A stretch of DNA of 64,000 bases from Pseudo-nitzschia pungens (taxonomy: Eukaryota > Bacillariophyta > Bacillariophyceae > Bacillariales > Bacillariaceae): positions 3,712,501 through 3,776,500 of the forward strand of contig CM074760.1 of the NCBI GenBank assembly GCA_037355855.1, in the 5' to 3' direction. Shown piece by piece: positions 30,507 through 43,362 of the stretch. The position numbers and the translations under genes are program-made. Every line of letters starts with the position of its first letter. The stretch's first letter is position 1. A model generated the notes under the pieces. That model had not been told where the DNA came from, did not search any database, and saw nothing but the letters and a program-made list of their open reading frames with translations.

Positions 30507-30637
30507 GAAGTAAAGCTACAAACATTTTTTTCGACATACTTCGTAATTACACGTAAATTCGCTAATGAATCCTGAAAATGAATATCAGTTTGGAGTAATC
30601 GGAAAATTCTTCTTATTTCGTTCCTGTAAACTTTGTT

Positions 30638-33600
30638 TTAGTCAGTTGAGGTTTTCATTTCTGTCTCATCTCCTTTGGACTCCTCTTTCGGAACTCCAGA
30701 TTCTTCAGGAGGAGTCCATTCGAACGGCTCAGGTGGTGCACATTCTCCTTCAGGCTCAAGAGATGGTGCCTTTACTGCGCCCAAGTCCTCCGCCTCCCCC
30801 GGAGTGCTATCTGTGAGAATAATGACCCCAAACGGTTTTTCCTCTACGCGGATGGGACGATAGCGTTGAGACAGATCAAATTCACATAATTGCGATTGTG
30901 CAGTTGTGACACGGGACGGGTTAGTAGTTCGGAACGATGTTGGCTCTGGTTCACGCTTCTTCTTCCCCTTTTTCTCTGGTTCTTCCTTCTTCTCTACGTC
31001 CATATTGTCTGCGTCGTCGCCATCAGTTTTGGCCTCAGCCTTCTCCTCGTTTTCCACATCCATTGCATCGCTCGAGCTGGCGGCCCCTTCTTCCTTTGCT
31101 CGCTTTCTTGCCTGCCTTGCTTTTTCTTTCGCGGTGGTAGATAATGTTACTGTCTCCACTCTCTTTTTCTTTTCTTCCTTTTTCTCTTCGAGCTTCTTTG
31201 GGTACGCAAACGCACTTGGCTTTGAATTGCAAACCATTTCAAACTTTTTCGGAAATTTGAAGTCTTTATTCAAGCCAATTGTGTACGTCGGAGTCAGGGC
31301 GAGACTAAATGTATGCATCATCGGATACCAGTGCCAGTGTTGTAACCAGAGAACCATTCCGACAGCGCTTGTCATTTGGGTAAAACCATTTCGCGATCCA
31401 AGCGATATCGCGCAGTTTCTGCCTCCGGCATCGATAATTCCAATCGACAAGATAGCTCCCATCTTTGTCAACGTACTCTGATGTTTTTCACTCACAATCG
31501 AAGAGAGCTTTTCCCGGAAAGCCTTGACCTTTCTATTGTTGCACGTGTCGCTCTGTTGCATGTAAATCATGGCGGTACCAATCAGGGCTCCTTGGCGGAC
31601 GTAGTCGGTCATGTCATCCAACATTGGTTCAAGCATAGCAATACTCTCCGAATCACCAGTTCCTGCCATGGCAATACCAACAGCCATACAGCTAGCATAT
31701 CTTACATGCGGGTTGAAACTTTCCATAAGCAATTTGACGAGCTGAGGAACTCGCTCTGGAGTTTTGAACAGAACGAAAGCCAAACTGATGACTGCGGCCA
31801 TACGAACATCGTCGCTTACGTCACTAACGGCGGTATGAAGCAAAATACGAATTGCCTTGTTCGATCCGGTACCGCAATATGCTAGAGCAAGTGCATACAT
31901 AGCTCCGTAGCGTAAAACAGGGTCACGATCTGTTCTCATGTCCTCTATTAGTGCATCGGCGTTCTCTTCTTGTTGATATTGGATCAAAGCGAGACCGATA
32001 GAAATGCCGCGAATAATCTTTTCGTGCTGTGTTTCACGTGCATAGTTCTTCAGTTCCGACACAATCTCCATAATTTCCTCCTTTCCCTCCGATGGAAGAG
32101 AGTTGTTTATATTTCCTGCTCCAGTCCCTACAAGTACCATACCAATCGCCATGCCAGCAGCTTCTCCGGCGACAGCGGAATCTGTATCGAGTAGCTCCTT
32201 CAACTCGTTGACGATAATAAAATCCGACGAGCCCATCGAAGTTAATCCTACTCCAAGCGCAGCTCCGTGGCTGATGACTTCGTTTGCATGGGATGCGCGG
32301 AGATGAGTTCGAATAAAATCTGAAGTTTCCTTGCGCTTCTCCGCCGAAGAACCCGAGTGGGATCCGTGAATCAAACCAAGCGCGTAGAGGGAACCACCTT
32401 CAGCATATCCTCCCTCAGCCGACACTGCAGTGGTCGAGCCGTCTTCGCCCGTAGAAGGGTTCGATGGTAGGTAAGGTTGGAGTAAATGCATGGCCTCAGT
32501 AATGTGACCAGCATGGATTACCCCAAGCGACGCTGTCGCCGAAAATTTAGCCCTTCGATTTTCAAAAACAAAGGGAAGAAATGAGTACACGTAACGAAAA
32601 TGTTTGACACGATTTTATTTTTGTCTTCCGGCAAAATACATCATAAATTCATCCTCTTCACATACCAATTGGAGGCCTTTTTCATCCAGTCCAAATAATC
32701 CCGAAGAAAACTATCGTTCGTAGTTCCAGCGTATAAATAAGCATGGGTCATCACGGCAGCATTGTGTAGCAACGAGGATCGTCCCCCACTACCACGCTCC
32801 TCCAGAGACTTTTTTAAGTTCTCCATGATGAGGCGATCTGCTTGGGATTGCTTGTGCAGGAAAGAGAGCGCTAATTCAGAGGAGAAACCTCCCGTCAGGA
32901 CCCGAGAAACCTGAGACCAGCGATCGGCGTATTCCTCCGAAACCATAGGTCCTAGTACATCTGCCACTTTTGTCACAAAGGCTTGGTCGCCGCTGTCGAT
33001 CAAATCGAAGCAAAGCTGGTAACTGAGCAAAGTATCTTCCTCGGAGCCCTTGAGCAATGAACCCAACACCTCCGCGACGGAATCTGCCTTCCCGAGTAGC
33101 TGGTAGACTTTGATTAACGTATCCACGGAGGCCAATCTTCGTTCCTCGGTTTGTTTGGAGAGACAATCAGCAATTACCGCCAATGCTTCCTGACGAAAAG
33201 ATTTACTGGAGACGACGTTGATGGAGGCGTCAAGAGCGTACTTGAGAAGTTCTTCGTCTGGTCCCGAATACATAAGAATTTCTCTCAACTTCATGGTCTC
33301 CTGCGCTTCAATCGCAATCCCCAATGCGTGATCGCAGCGTCCCTCTTCGCAACACGTGTCCAAGAGACGATACACCATTCCTTGGAGTTGATCCAACGAT
33401 ATTCCAATGTCATTGGCGCCGCTGGCACCACCACCACTAGTTCCGTCCTCCTCTTGTTGTTGGATCAATTTGCGTCGCTCTTGAATGTAAGCATCCAAGG
33501 CTGCCGTGATGAGGGACTCGACGTAGGGAGTTCTGTTTTGCACATCAAAATGTTTTTCCCCTGCTTCGAGTGCCAGTCGAAGTGCTTGCGATGGTTCTTC

Positions 33601-33864
33601 CAAATGAAAGAAAACACGAGACGCAACGGCAGCGGCTGTCTGACGCATCTCGAGAGGCAAATCGAAGTCTTCCGAGATGGTTTCCAGATCGGGAAGGGAC
33701 TCGGCCACTTCGTGCCACAGGTTGTCGACGCATCCTAAAAGTTTCTTTAGTGCGTGGGATTTCAACGCCTGATCCTGCTCTTGCAATAGAGCAATGTATC
33801 CCGATGCTGTAGCTACCACATCCGAAGAGGGCGCTATTGGTGTTGTTGCCATGGTAGTAGCCAT
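30638..33864 (-). CDS. PSMD1: 26S proteasome regulatory subunit Rpn2 (PSMD1)
   Basis: Largest base subunit of the 19S regulatory particle, a scaffold for Rpn10/Rpn13 and the ATPase ring. Two exons: 33864-32666 and 32552-30638, joined across a 113-bp GT-AG intron that splits the Trp codon of SNW-AKF. The spliced product is 1,037 residues, close to the usual length. The N-terminal helical domain begins MATTMATTPIAPSS. The central proteasome/cyclosome repeats appear as successive GxA(L/M)G motifs (ALGLIHGSHSG, AALGVGLTSMG, GMAIGMVLVG, MYALALAYCGTG). A charged Lys/Glu insert is near residue 860, and the C-terminal PEPFEWTPPEE is the expected Rpn13-binding type tail. It diverges from the dihydrolipoyl dehydrogenase gene. 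Confidence 0.95.
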
Positions 33865-34468
33865 GATGCAAAATGAATGAATGGCATCAAACGATAGAAT
33901 CGAAATGTGAACGACTGCTAGTCTTTTCACATTCCAAGTAAACCTTTAAGGTTTACTCGTAGGAGGATCGAGACGTTCGACATGGAATGAAAATCGATGA
34001 TCGTCGTAGAAAAAGCACGATAGACCAACGACAAAAAAGATCGGCAACGAAGACGAACGAAGTCGATTGATCTCAAATTTCGGGGGAAATCGGAAATTGA
34101 TTTTTCAATGTCCCCCATACTTGTAATAGGCGAATTGAGTCGAACTAATCAATTATTGAATCCACAGAACCTTCGCCAAATACAGTAAGATTACATATGT
34201 CGATGCCATCTACGGTTCACCATACGTACATCAGGGATCTTCGCGGCGAACCCTTCGTAATCTTGCGCAACGGCCGGAAGGACACTAAGGTTACCAGTAC
34301 CGTAGCGAAAAGACGGAAGAACGAAGAAGAGCGGTTGGACCAAATGCATTCCATCTCCATCGTCGTCAACTCGTTTAGTTTTTGTTCAAAAAAAGCAGAA
34401 AACACTGCGATTGTTGCACACAGGAATAATAATTACTTGTGCTTTCGTTTGCACACACTACAATCAAC
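33865..34468. other. divergent intergenic region, no gene seen
   Basis: 604 bp shared by the 5' sides of RPN2 and the dihydrolipoyl dehydrogenase gene. It contains AAGGTTTACTCGTA and TAAGATTACATATG type motifs. No extra gene is supported. Confidence 0.45.
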
Positions 34469-36247
<1,779 letters not shown>

Positions 36248-37079
36248 AAATGGAGTTGGCATTGGTAATATTTTTTAATCGAACACAATTTTTGTCCTGG
36301 TTTCCCGCTTTTACATAAATACAAATCAAGACATGGATGGGAACTCCAAAGTGTGACTCCGGGCCGACTTATTACCAACTGTAAAGGCCATCGTGTCATA
36401 GAATTCATGAAAACAGATATAATGTAGCCATGAGGACGAGTCGTGGCTACCGTGGCAAAGCTGAGCTTGTTTCTTTGTTCCATGTCAACACTTCACTTGT
36501 GTGTGTGTGTGTGTGTGTATGTGTGTCCCATCCTACATTGTGCCCATGGGACACAACCGCACAGATTTTTCTCGATCTTCACGCTCTGTCGGTCGAAGCA
36601 GTAGGATGGTATATCTTTACTTATCCTTCTGTAGATTTGCACACACTATCTATCGAAAACAACAAGAGTACGGTACTACAAGTATTAGATAGTAATACTT
36701 TTTGTACTACTACTACTAGTGTTAATGGTAGGTAAGACAGCAGGCGGCAAGAAAACCTTCTAAAGTAGATATACCGTCTTGTAATTTAAAACAAGGAACT
36801 TCACACAGGACTTCCATGAGTATGATCATCTACTTGTATGCTATTGCTGGTATGATGAGTTCTATCACTCTTGCATGGTTCAGTTTGATTGATATTTTAC
36901 TGCTACTAGTTCATGTTTTCTGAAGAGACCTACAGAGTATTTTGAGAATACAATTTGATCCAAGTACCTGTCAAAAAGTGAAATGAAGCAACTTTTTGTC
37001 AATGAAGCAAGGTTATGACAGAATGTTTGTGTTTGGTGATAACTCCCAACATACACCATCTTTGTTCAAAGTAAAGACC
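36248..37079. other. intergenic, with a GT microsatellite
   Basis: Spacer between the dihydrolipoyl dehydrogenase gene and the left end of the TIR element. It holds a (GT)n microsatellite at about 36498-36536 and repeated ACTACTACTAGT-type trinucleotides near 36705-36720. No gene is supported. Confidence 0.5.
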
Positions 37080-37102
37080 GTCCGAAAACTGGTTCGCGAC
37101 CC
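37080..37102 (+). repeat. left terminal inverted repeat (23 bp)
   Basis: Reads inward GTCCGAAAACTGGTTCGCG then ACCC. It is the exact reverse complement of 42573-42595. More TCGCGA copies follow inward. Confidence 0.9.
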
Positions 37103-37564
37103 CTCCCAAGAATTTATTTAGGGGGGTCGCGATTTATTCCTGGCTCATTTTGACGTAGCTCGATTCCTAGCTCTCTCGCGATTCGCAACCTCAATCGCGA
37201 CCGCCTAACTACCTCAATTACGAGAAAAAAAAATAAAGACCCAAATTTTTTTTCAATCTGACTCATTATTACTGACCCTACCATCATTATATATTATGAG
37301 ACTGTTGCAGAAATTCACTCCCAAAAATTGATTTCTCATCCCGACACAAAGTATTTCCCATCACACCCCTCAAGAAATTCATCACAAAAATCACAATTAT
37401 TACCCGAAGCCCAGGAATCGCGACCCCCATGAAAAAAAATTTTGAAACACTATGATGCAAAATATAAGTCTTTCTTTTGATAAATATTGATATTACTCTA
37501 ATAATTGTTTATTCTCTGTTCAATTTTCTCACACACGCACACACAAATTTTGGTTTGTTAAAAG

Positions 37565-37880
37565 AAGTCGTCGTCCTTGAAATCGTCGTCGCTCTTCGTT
37601 TCGATCGTCCTTGTCTTCGTCGTCCTTGAAGTCGTCGTTGCTTCTCGCTTCGATCATCTTCGTCCTCCCTGAAGTCGTCGTTGCTCTTCACTCCAAATTG
37701 CCTTCCTCTTCGTCGTCCTCCCTGAAATCGTCGTCCTCTCTGAAATTGTTGTTGCTCTTTGCTTCGATTGGCTTCGTCGTCCTCTCTGAAATCGTCGTTG
37801 CTCTTCGCTTCGATCGTCTTCGTCGTCCTTGAAATCGTTGTTGCTCTTTGCTCCGATCGTCTTCGTCCTCATGCACACCA
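37565..37880. repeat. minisatellite of CGTCGTCCTTGAAATCGT-type units
   Basis: Diverged units built on TCGTCGTCCTTGAAATCGTCG and GCTCTTCGCTTCGATCG recur about seven times. On the minus strand they read as a Ser-Asn-Asp-Phe, Glu-Asp-Asp-Arg, Glu-Gln-Arg-Arg pattern. Both flanks carry ACACAAATTTTGGTT, so the array sits between a short direct repeat. Confidence 0.75.
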
Positions 37881-38119
37881 CACAAATTTTGGTTCAAACG
37901 ATTTTTAAATAATGGTCATCGTGATAATTTCATCCATACCGGTATCTGTACTGCCAGTAAAGGTCTCCTCACATCGCATCATATTTCATCAGTTGCAATC
38001 GCATCATTTTGTCAGTTGCGATCCCATCATATTTGTCTTGCGATCGCAATATGTGTCAGTTGCCCCGTTGCATCATGTTTCGCATCATTTTTCAGTTGCC
38101 CCGTCGAATTAAAGTTGAT

Positions 38120-38440
38120 TCTTCCCTATCAGTAGCAAGCAGGCAACTCAATGCAGAATTAGAACAATTGAAATCCATTATCAATACCCCAGATCTTGAT
38201 GTGCTTCACTCACCGTTGCATTATATTTCATTTGCCGTTGCATCCTATTTCATCAGCAGTTGCGGTCGCCTCCCTATCAGGAGCAAGCAGGCAAGTCAAT
38301 GATGCACAGTTAGACGAATCAAAATCCATTATTAATACCTCCTCCAACCTTGATGTGGTTCACTTACCATTTCCATCTCATTATATTTCAGTTGCCGTCT
38401 TTCTTGTTCCGTTCCGACCCAAAATTATGTGAAGTAAGAT
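38120..38440 (+). repeat. two imperfect copies of a roughly 150-bp unit
   Basis: CCCTATCAGNAGCAAGCAGGCAA starts each unit, at about 38126 and 38274. Both copies share AAATCCATTAT and CTTGATGTG. On the plus strand both read as short related peptides (ASRQLNAELEQLKSIINT and ASRQVNDAQLDESKSIINT), so this may be a decayed coding fragment. No full ORF remains. Confidence 0.6.
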
Positions 38441-38744
38441 TTACGACACATGCATTTTCTGTCATGCATGTGTTTGCCGAGAATTGATTTCTTCTACATG
38501 ATAGCAGTAGAGTTACTACTAGTAGTAGTATGTACCGTACTGAAGTAATAGTAGAAACCAGTAGAAAGCTGATGATGGTGATATCGCGCGCCACCTAAAC
38601 CATAGAGAGCCAGCCCCGCTGCGCCATAATTTTGGACTACCTCTTATGTACTACTACCTACGCACTGCAGTAGTATGTAGCAGCAGTGTATAACTGTACT
38701 ACTACTACAAGCAGCAAGAATAGTACTACCTCAGTGAATATACC

Positions 38745-39985
38745 ATCAAATCAAATATCTGAATGAATCTGGCCATTCTTTGTGTGATTCCAGTGTGAAT
38801 ATTTCTCATCCTATGCATGGGCAAGACTATTCAAAAAGAAGTATTCAAAAATCACCAATAATTTGGATGTCACCACTGAATAATTAGTAGTTGGCCCAGT
38901 ACTGCGGAATTTACTAGAAAATACTGTAAAATCACATATCTGAATGAATCTGGCCAATCTTTGTGTGATTCCAGTGTGAATATTTCTCATCCTATCCATG
39001 GGCAAGAGTATGCAAAAAGAAGTATTCAAAAATCGCCAATGGTATGGGTGTCACCACTGAATAATTAATATTTGGTCAACTACTGCGGAATTCACTAGAA
39101 AAAAGTAGCAAATCACATATCGGAATGAATCTGGCCAATAGTTGTGTGATTCCAGTGTGAATATTCCTCATACTGTGCATGGGCAAGAGTATGCAAAAAG
39201 AAGTATTCAAAAATCACCAATAATTTGGGTGTCACCACTGAATAATTAATATTTGTTCCACTACTGCGGAATTTACTAGAAAAAAGTACCAAATCACATA
39301 TCTGAATGAATGCGGCCAATAGTTGTGTGATTCCAGTGTGAATATTTCTCATCCTGTGCATGGGCAAGACTATTCAAAAAGAAGTATTCAAAAATCACCT
39401 ATAATTTGGGTGTCACCACTGAATAATTAATATTTGGCCCACTACTGCGGAATTTGCTAGAAAAAAGTACCAAATCACATATCAGAATGAATCTGGCCAA
39501 TATTTGTGTGATTCCAGTGTGAATATTTCTCATCCTGTGCATGGGCAAGACTATTCAAACAGAAGTATTCAAAAATCACCAATAATTTGGGTGTCACCAC
39601 AGAATAATTAATATTTGGCCAACTACTGGAGAATTTACTAGAAAAAAGTACCAAATCACATATCAGAATGAATCTGGCCAATATTTGTGTGATTCCAGTG
39701 TGAATATTTCTCATCCTATGCATGGGCAAGAGTATGCAAAAAGAAGTATTCAAAAATCACCAATAATTTGGATGTCACCACTGAATAATTAATATTTGGC
39801 CCAGTACCGCAGCATTTAGTAGAAACTGCTGTAAAATCAAATATGTGAATGAATCTAGTCAATATTTTGTGATTCCAGTGTGAATATTTCTCATCCTATG
39901 CATGGGCAAGAGTATGCAAAAAGAAGTATTCAAAAATCACCAATGGTATGGATGTCACCATTGAATAACTGAATAGATCACCTGG
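38745..39985. repeat. satellite array, seven 181-bp units
   Basis: The landmark GGCC of the TCTGGCCAAT motif recurs at 38771, 38952, 39133, 39314, 39495 and 39676, with the degenerate seventh at about 39857. The spacing is exactly 181 bp each time. Units are very similar, differing by scattered substitutions and almost no indels. The short ORFs across the units are repeats of one another and have no protein character. Confidence 0.92.
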
Positions 39986-40041
39986 TGACAAATGCTTCGC
40001 AGCAAAAATATTTCTATTGCATCGTGATGTAGCAAAAGACA

Positions 40042-40104
40042 TTCCCGTGACGGGACTCGAACCAACAATACCAACTGCATACAATCCAGTTGTGCCACTA
40101 TTAC
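40042..40104 (-). other. tRNA-like segment with A and B boxes (not a functional tRNA)
   Basis: On the minus strand, TGGCACAACTGG (40086-40097) matches the RNA polymerase III A box and GGTTCGAGTCC (40053-40063) matches the B box, in the right order and 34 bp apart start to start. The implied molecule would be only about 63 nt, and its acceptor strands do not pair. It therefore looks like a tRNA-derived sequence or degenerate Pol III promoter, as in SINEs, rather than a tRNA gene. Confidence 0.5.
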
Positions 40105-40789
40105 TGTCTACTACTGCTAAACAGGTGTTCTCTCCATCTTTTAATGCTACCACCATCTCGGGGAAGGCTCATCCTGTATAATATGTACCAACACTAAGTT
40201 ACCGTACCTCCACCACTTCGCGCCAAAAGATTTGTACCAGTACCGTACGTACAGTTTATACGTACCGTTTACACCGTACTGGAAACCTACACATCCCCAG
40301 CCTGTACGTACTGTCGGTACCTACTAGGAACGGGTATGCACAGACCTGTCATTTTTTTTCTCAGCCTGTACACTTAGTACTGTAAAGTACGTACATTGCT
40401 GTCATTTTTTCCACTCAGCCTGTACACACAGTACCATAAAGCACGTAATAAAGCACTAAAGCACTACGTCACAGTGGCAGATCGATTTTCCGCCCCACAT
40501 CTCCCTCGTACCGGATGTGTCATAATTTTCATTTTCATTTTCATTTTCGTTTCATCTCATGCATCGGAATATTCTGGCCGGTCCAGTTTAACCTAGCCAT
40601 CAGGCACCGGGACCATCTCTTTTGAAAAAGACACACATGCTGTGGGGAGCTTGAGAACGGCCGCTCTTGCTTTCTGCTCTGTTGTCTGATTCATATCACG
40701 GAGGTTGGGTGTGTTGAAGTCCTGGAACTACCTGGCTTACCCAGATATACGACGTACTGATATTGAAAACAACGAAGACGAAAATCACA

Positions 40790-41095
40790 ACCGATCGGTG
40801 CGGAGAGGGACGACGAGGACGACGAAGGTACGATCGCTCCAGAGGGGGACGACGGTGGTACGGTCGCTACGATCGCTTCTAACAGGGTGTTTGTTGTTGT
40901 TTTTACTTTCGTCTTTCCATAGGGGAACGACGGCAACGACAAAGAGGAAGGTACGATCGCTTCGGACAGGGACGACGGCGGGTACGATCGCTTCGGACCG
41001 GGACGATCGGGTACGACGAACGACGAACGACGACGACGAACGGTACGATCGCTCCAGAGAGGGCCGACGGGGGTACGATCGCTACGATCGCTTCT
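40790..41095 (+). repeat. GGTACGATCGCT-rich irregular array
   Basis: The motif GGTACGATCGCT(T/C), mixed with GGGACGACGG blocks, recurs at least seven times with variable spacing. It is purine-rich and reads as an Arg/Thr/Asp-rich frame on the plus strand, which I treat as non-coding. Confidence 0.65.
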
Positions 41096-41159
41096 AACAG
41101 GATGTTTGTTGTTATTTTGAGGAACGACGACGCGTTGCTGCTTGCTGCTTGCTGTCGAC

Positions 41160-41880
41160 GCGATAGTTCTTTAAAAAATATTCTCGTGTATTATCCCCCC
41201 TGTATTATCGACGCGTTGCTGCTGTTTGCTGCTTGCTGTGCCCCCCTGTATTATCGACGCGTTGCTCCTGCTTGCTGTCCCCCCCCTTGTATTATCGACG
41301 CGTTGCTGCTTCCCACCCTGTATTATCGACGCGTTTCTGCTTGCTGTCCCCCCTGTATTATCGACGCGTTGCTGCTGCTTGCTGTCCCCCCCCTTGTATT
41401 ATCGACGCGTTGCTGCTGCTTGCTGTCCCCCCCCTGTATTATTGACGCGTTGCTGCTGCTTGCTGTCCCCCCCTGTATTATCGACGCGTTTGTATTATCG
41501 ACGCATTGCTGCTTGCTGCTTGCTGTCCCCCCCTTTATAATCGACGCGTTTCTGCTGCTTGCTGTCCCCCCTGTATTATCGATGTGTTGCTGCTTGCTGC
41601 TTGCTGTCCCCCCCTGTATTATCGACGCGTTGCTGCTGCTTGCTGTCCCCCCTGTATTATCGACGCGTTGCTGCTTGCTGCTTGCTGTCCCCCCTGTATT
41701 ATCGACGCGTTGCTGCTGCTTGCTGTCCCCCCCCTGTATTATCGACGCGTTGCTGCTGCTTGCTGTCCCCCCTGTATTATCGACGCGTTGCTGCTGCTTG
41801 CTGTCCCCCCCCTGTATTATCGACGCGTTGCTGCTGCTTGCTGTCCCCCCTGTATTATCGACGTGTTGCTGCTTGCTGCC
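41160..41880. repeat. roughly 40-bp minisatellite, about 18 units
   Basis: Units of the form CTGTATTATCGACGCGTTG, then CTGCTGCTTGCTGTCCCCCC, vary mainly in the number of CTG/CTGCTTG repeats and in C-run length. Several reading frames on both strands stay open across the array. The minus frame is continuous with the zinc-finger ORF that ends here. Confidence 0.9.
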
Positions 41881-42198
41881 TAGTGTCATTGTCAGTCCAT
41901 ACTGTGATGGTGTGTGTCGGACCAAAGGGAGGGTGACTTCGGCTTTCGCAGAAGAAATAAAATCCATAAGATCGTTCTTAACATAATAAGTTCGGCAATC
42001 ACTGTTGGAATAGAGATGCCTGGAGAGGCCTTGAGATACATATCGGTAGGTGTGAAAGTGGCTCGATTCTTGTTTGTATCCCTTGAAGGATTTTGATTTT
42101 CTTCTTCTTCCGGAGGCAATGCAGTTGCGACATTGGAATGTCTTGGGTATTCTGGGCTCATTGGCAAAGTGCCTTGGGTCGGAGGAAGCTTTCGGCAT
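41323..42198 (-). pseudogene. zinc-finger N-terminal fragment running into the minisatellite
   Basis: This 291-codon frame starts at a true ATG (42198). The first 100 residues look like real protein: FQCRNC, then a basic stretch, then GLSRHLYSNSDCRTYY, which together form a plausible C-x2-C...H-x5-C finger. The rest is a translation of the minisatellite (Asn-Thr-Gly-Gly, Ser-Lys-Gln-Gln-Gln repeats) and ends inside it. I read it as the first exon of a lost transposase, a leftover of the autonomous parent of this TIR element. The finger type resembles those at the N-terminus of some eukaryotic DNA-transposon proteins. Whether it is still expressed is unknown. Confidence 0.5.
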
Positions 42199-42572
42199 GG
42201 TGGTGTGTGTTTTTGTGATGCGATTCCGGTATGTGATGTGACACCACTGAAAAAAAAAGTTGACAAAGGTGCGTGACGAAACACTTTTGTGTGATTGAAG
42301 TAAATTGGATTAAAAATTATTTGTTGTGTTGAGTCAAGTGTGTCAAATGTGTAAAATGGAATGAAAATGTGAAGAGGGACTGAATGTCAGGGTCTAGAAC
42401 AGAACATTTCCGTCGACACGTTGGGGGAGTTGAGAAAAGGGAGAAATGTGGTTGAGAATAATGGAAAAAAGTGGAGAATAATGGAAAAAAGGTTGCGAAA
42501 TAAAAAATTGGGGTCGCGTTTTTTTTAGACAAGTCGCGATTGGGTCGCGATCCGGTCGCGATTGGTCGCGAT

Positions 42573-42595
42573 GGGTCGCGAACCAGTTTTCGGAC
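42573..42595 (-). repeat. right terminal inverted repeat (23 bp)
   Basis: Exact reverse complement of 37080-37102. Four further TCGCGA copies sit immediately inside, at 8-13 bp spacing. Confidence 0.9.
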
Positions 42596-43362
42596 AACAT
42601 CATCTCTTAGTTAGCACTCTACTTCAAAATGCTCTATATTTCCCTCTAAGCATCTTTACTTATTCTTCCCTTAGTAAGCTCACAAATAGAGGAAAGAAAC
42701 AAAAAAAGGGTGTGTTTTTGAGTGAAGGCTTTGAGTTGCCCATGCCTGTAGCCACCACCACCAACGTCTACACTTATTAAAGTGAATCAACTTTTTGGAT
42801 TTTGGGGACAAAACAACGAACCAAAACAGCTAACTAAGGGTGGCCAAAGCTATGGATGTAAGTCACCAATGTCAACAATGGTTGTTGCAAACAGTCAGTT
42901 TATACTCTTTGCAAATAAGTTGTAACTTGCTTTGAGGGGGTTTCGGTTGTTGGGGGGAGGTAACTTATTCGGTCCTATGGTAAGAAGGGAACAATACTAC
43001 GCCGGAATTGACACTTCTTAAACCTTACCCGTACGTGCGATGTGTTCCATTCTGAAACAAGACCCGCAGAGTTGACATCTTAGCTACACTACCGACTCCG
43101 ATTACTTTGAATCCCGGTAAACTCGTGTATCCAACGGTCCTCTGTCGCCGGGCTCTCTCGATTTTTCAGAGGAAAAAATGATTGTTTTGTTGGAAAAAAT
43201 AACAATGAATATGCGTCAACAAATGACCTGTGTTGCTGTTTTTGTAGGCAGTTTTGTTGATCCGGCAATGCATCATTAGCAACGGACTCAACTCCGACGG
43301 TGATTCCGAAGCAAAACCTAAGATAAACTTTTCAGTGCCCGTCACCACCTCATTTATTCACT
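42596..43362. other. intergenic, upstream of the Rab1 gene
   Basis: Spacer between the TIR element and Rab1. It contains CTTACCCGTACG near 43026 and a T-rich stretch just before the start codon. No other gene is supported. Confidence 0.45.

Larger units (their letters stand above)
37080..42595. mobile_element. non-autonomous TIR element loaded with tandem arrays
   Basis: A 5,516-bp segment is bounded by perfect 23-bp inverted repeats starting GTCCGAAAACTGGTTCGCG. Inside both ends the hexamer TCGCGA recurs: several copies within 350 bp on the left and five within 55 bp on the right, as expected for transposase-binding sites. No transposase domain is present. The interior holds an acidic-repeat minisatellite, a two-copy imperfect repeat, seven copies of a 181-bp unit, a GGTACGATCGCT-rich array, a 39-bp-type minisatellite, a tRNA-like A/B-box segment, and a short zinc-finger ORF near the right end. 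A clear target-site duplication was not found. Family unknown; cut-and-paste DNA transposon derivative is inferred. Confidence 0.75.

Noticed and set aside
38745..39985. CRISPR array
   Set aside because: Regular spacing suggested it, but the whole 181-bp unit repeats with no unique spacers, and the genome is eukaryotic.
40042..40104. functional tRNA gene
   Set aside because: The A and B boxes match, but the length is about 63 nt and the acceptor and T stems do not pair properly.
41102..41986. 294-codon plus-strand frame of Pro-Cys-Ile-Leu repeats
   Set aside because: It is a translation of the minisatellite; several frames are equally open and none shows coding character beyond the array.
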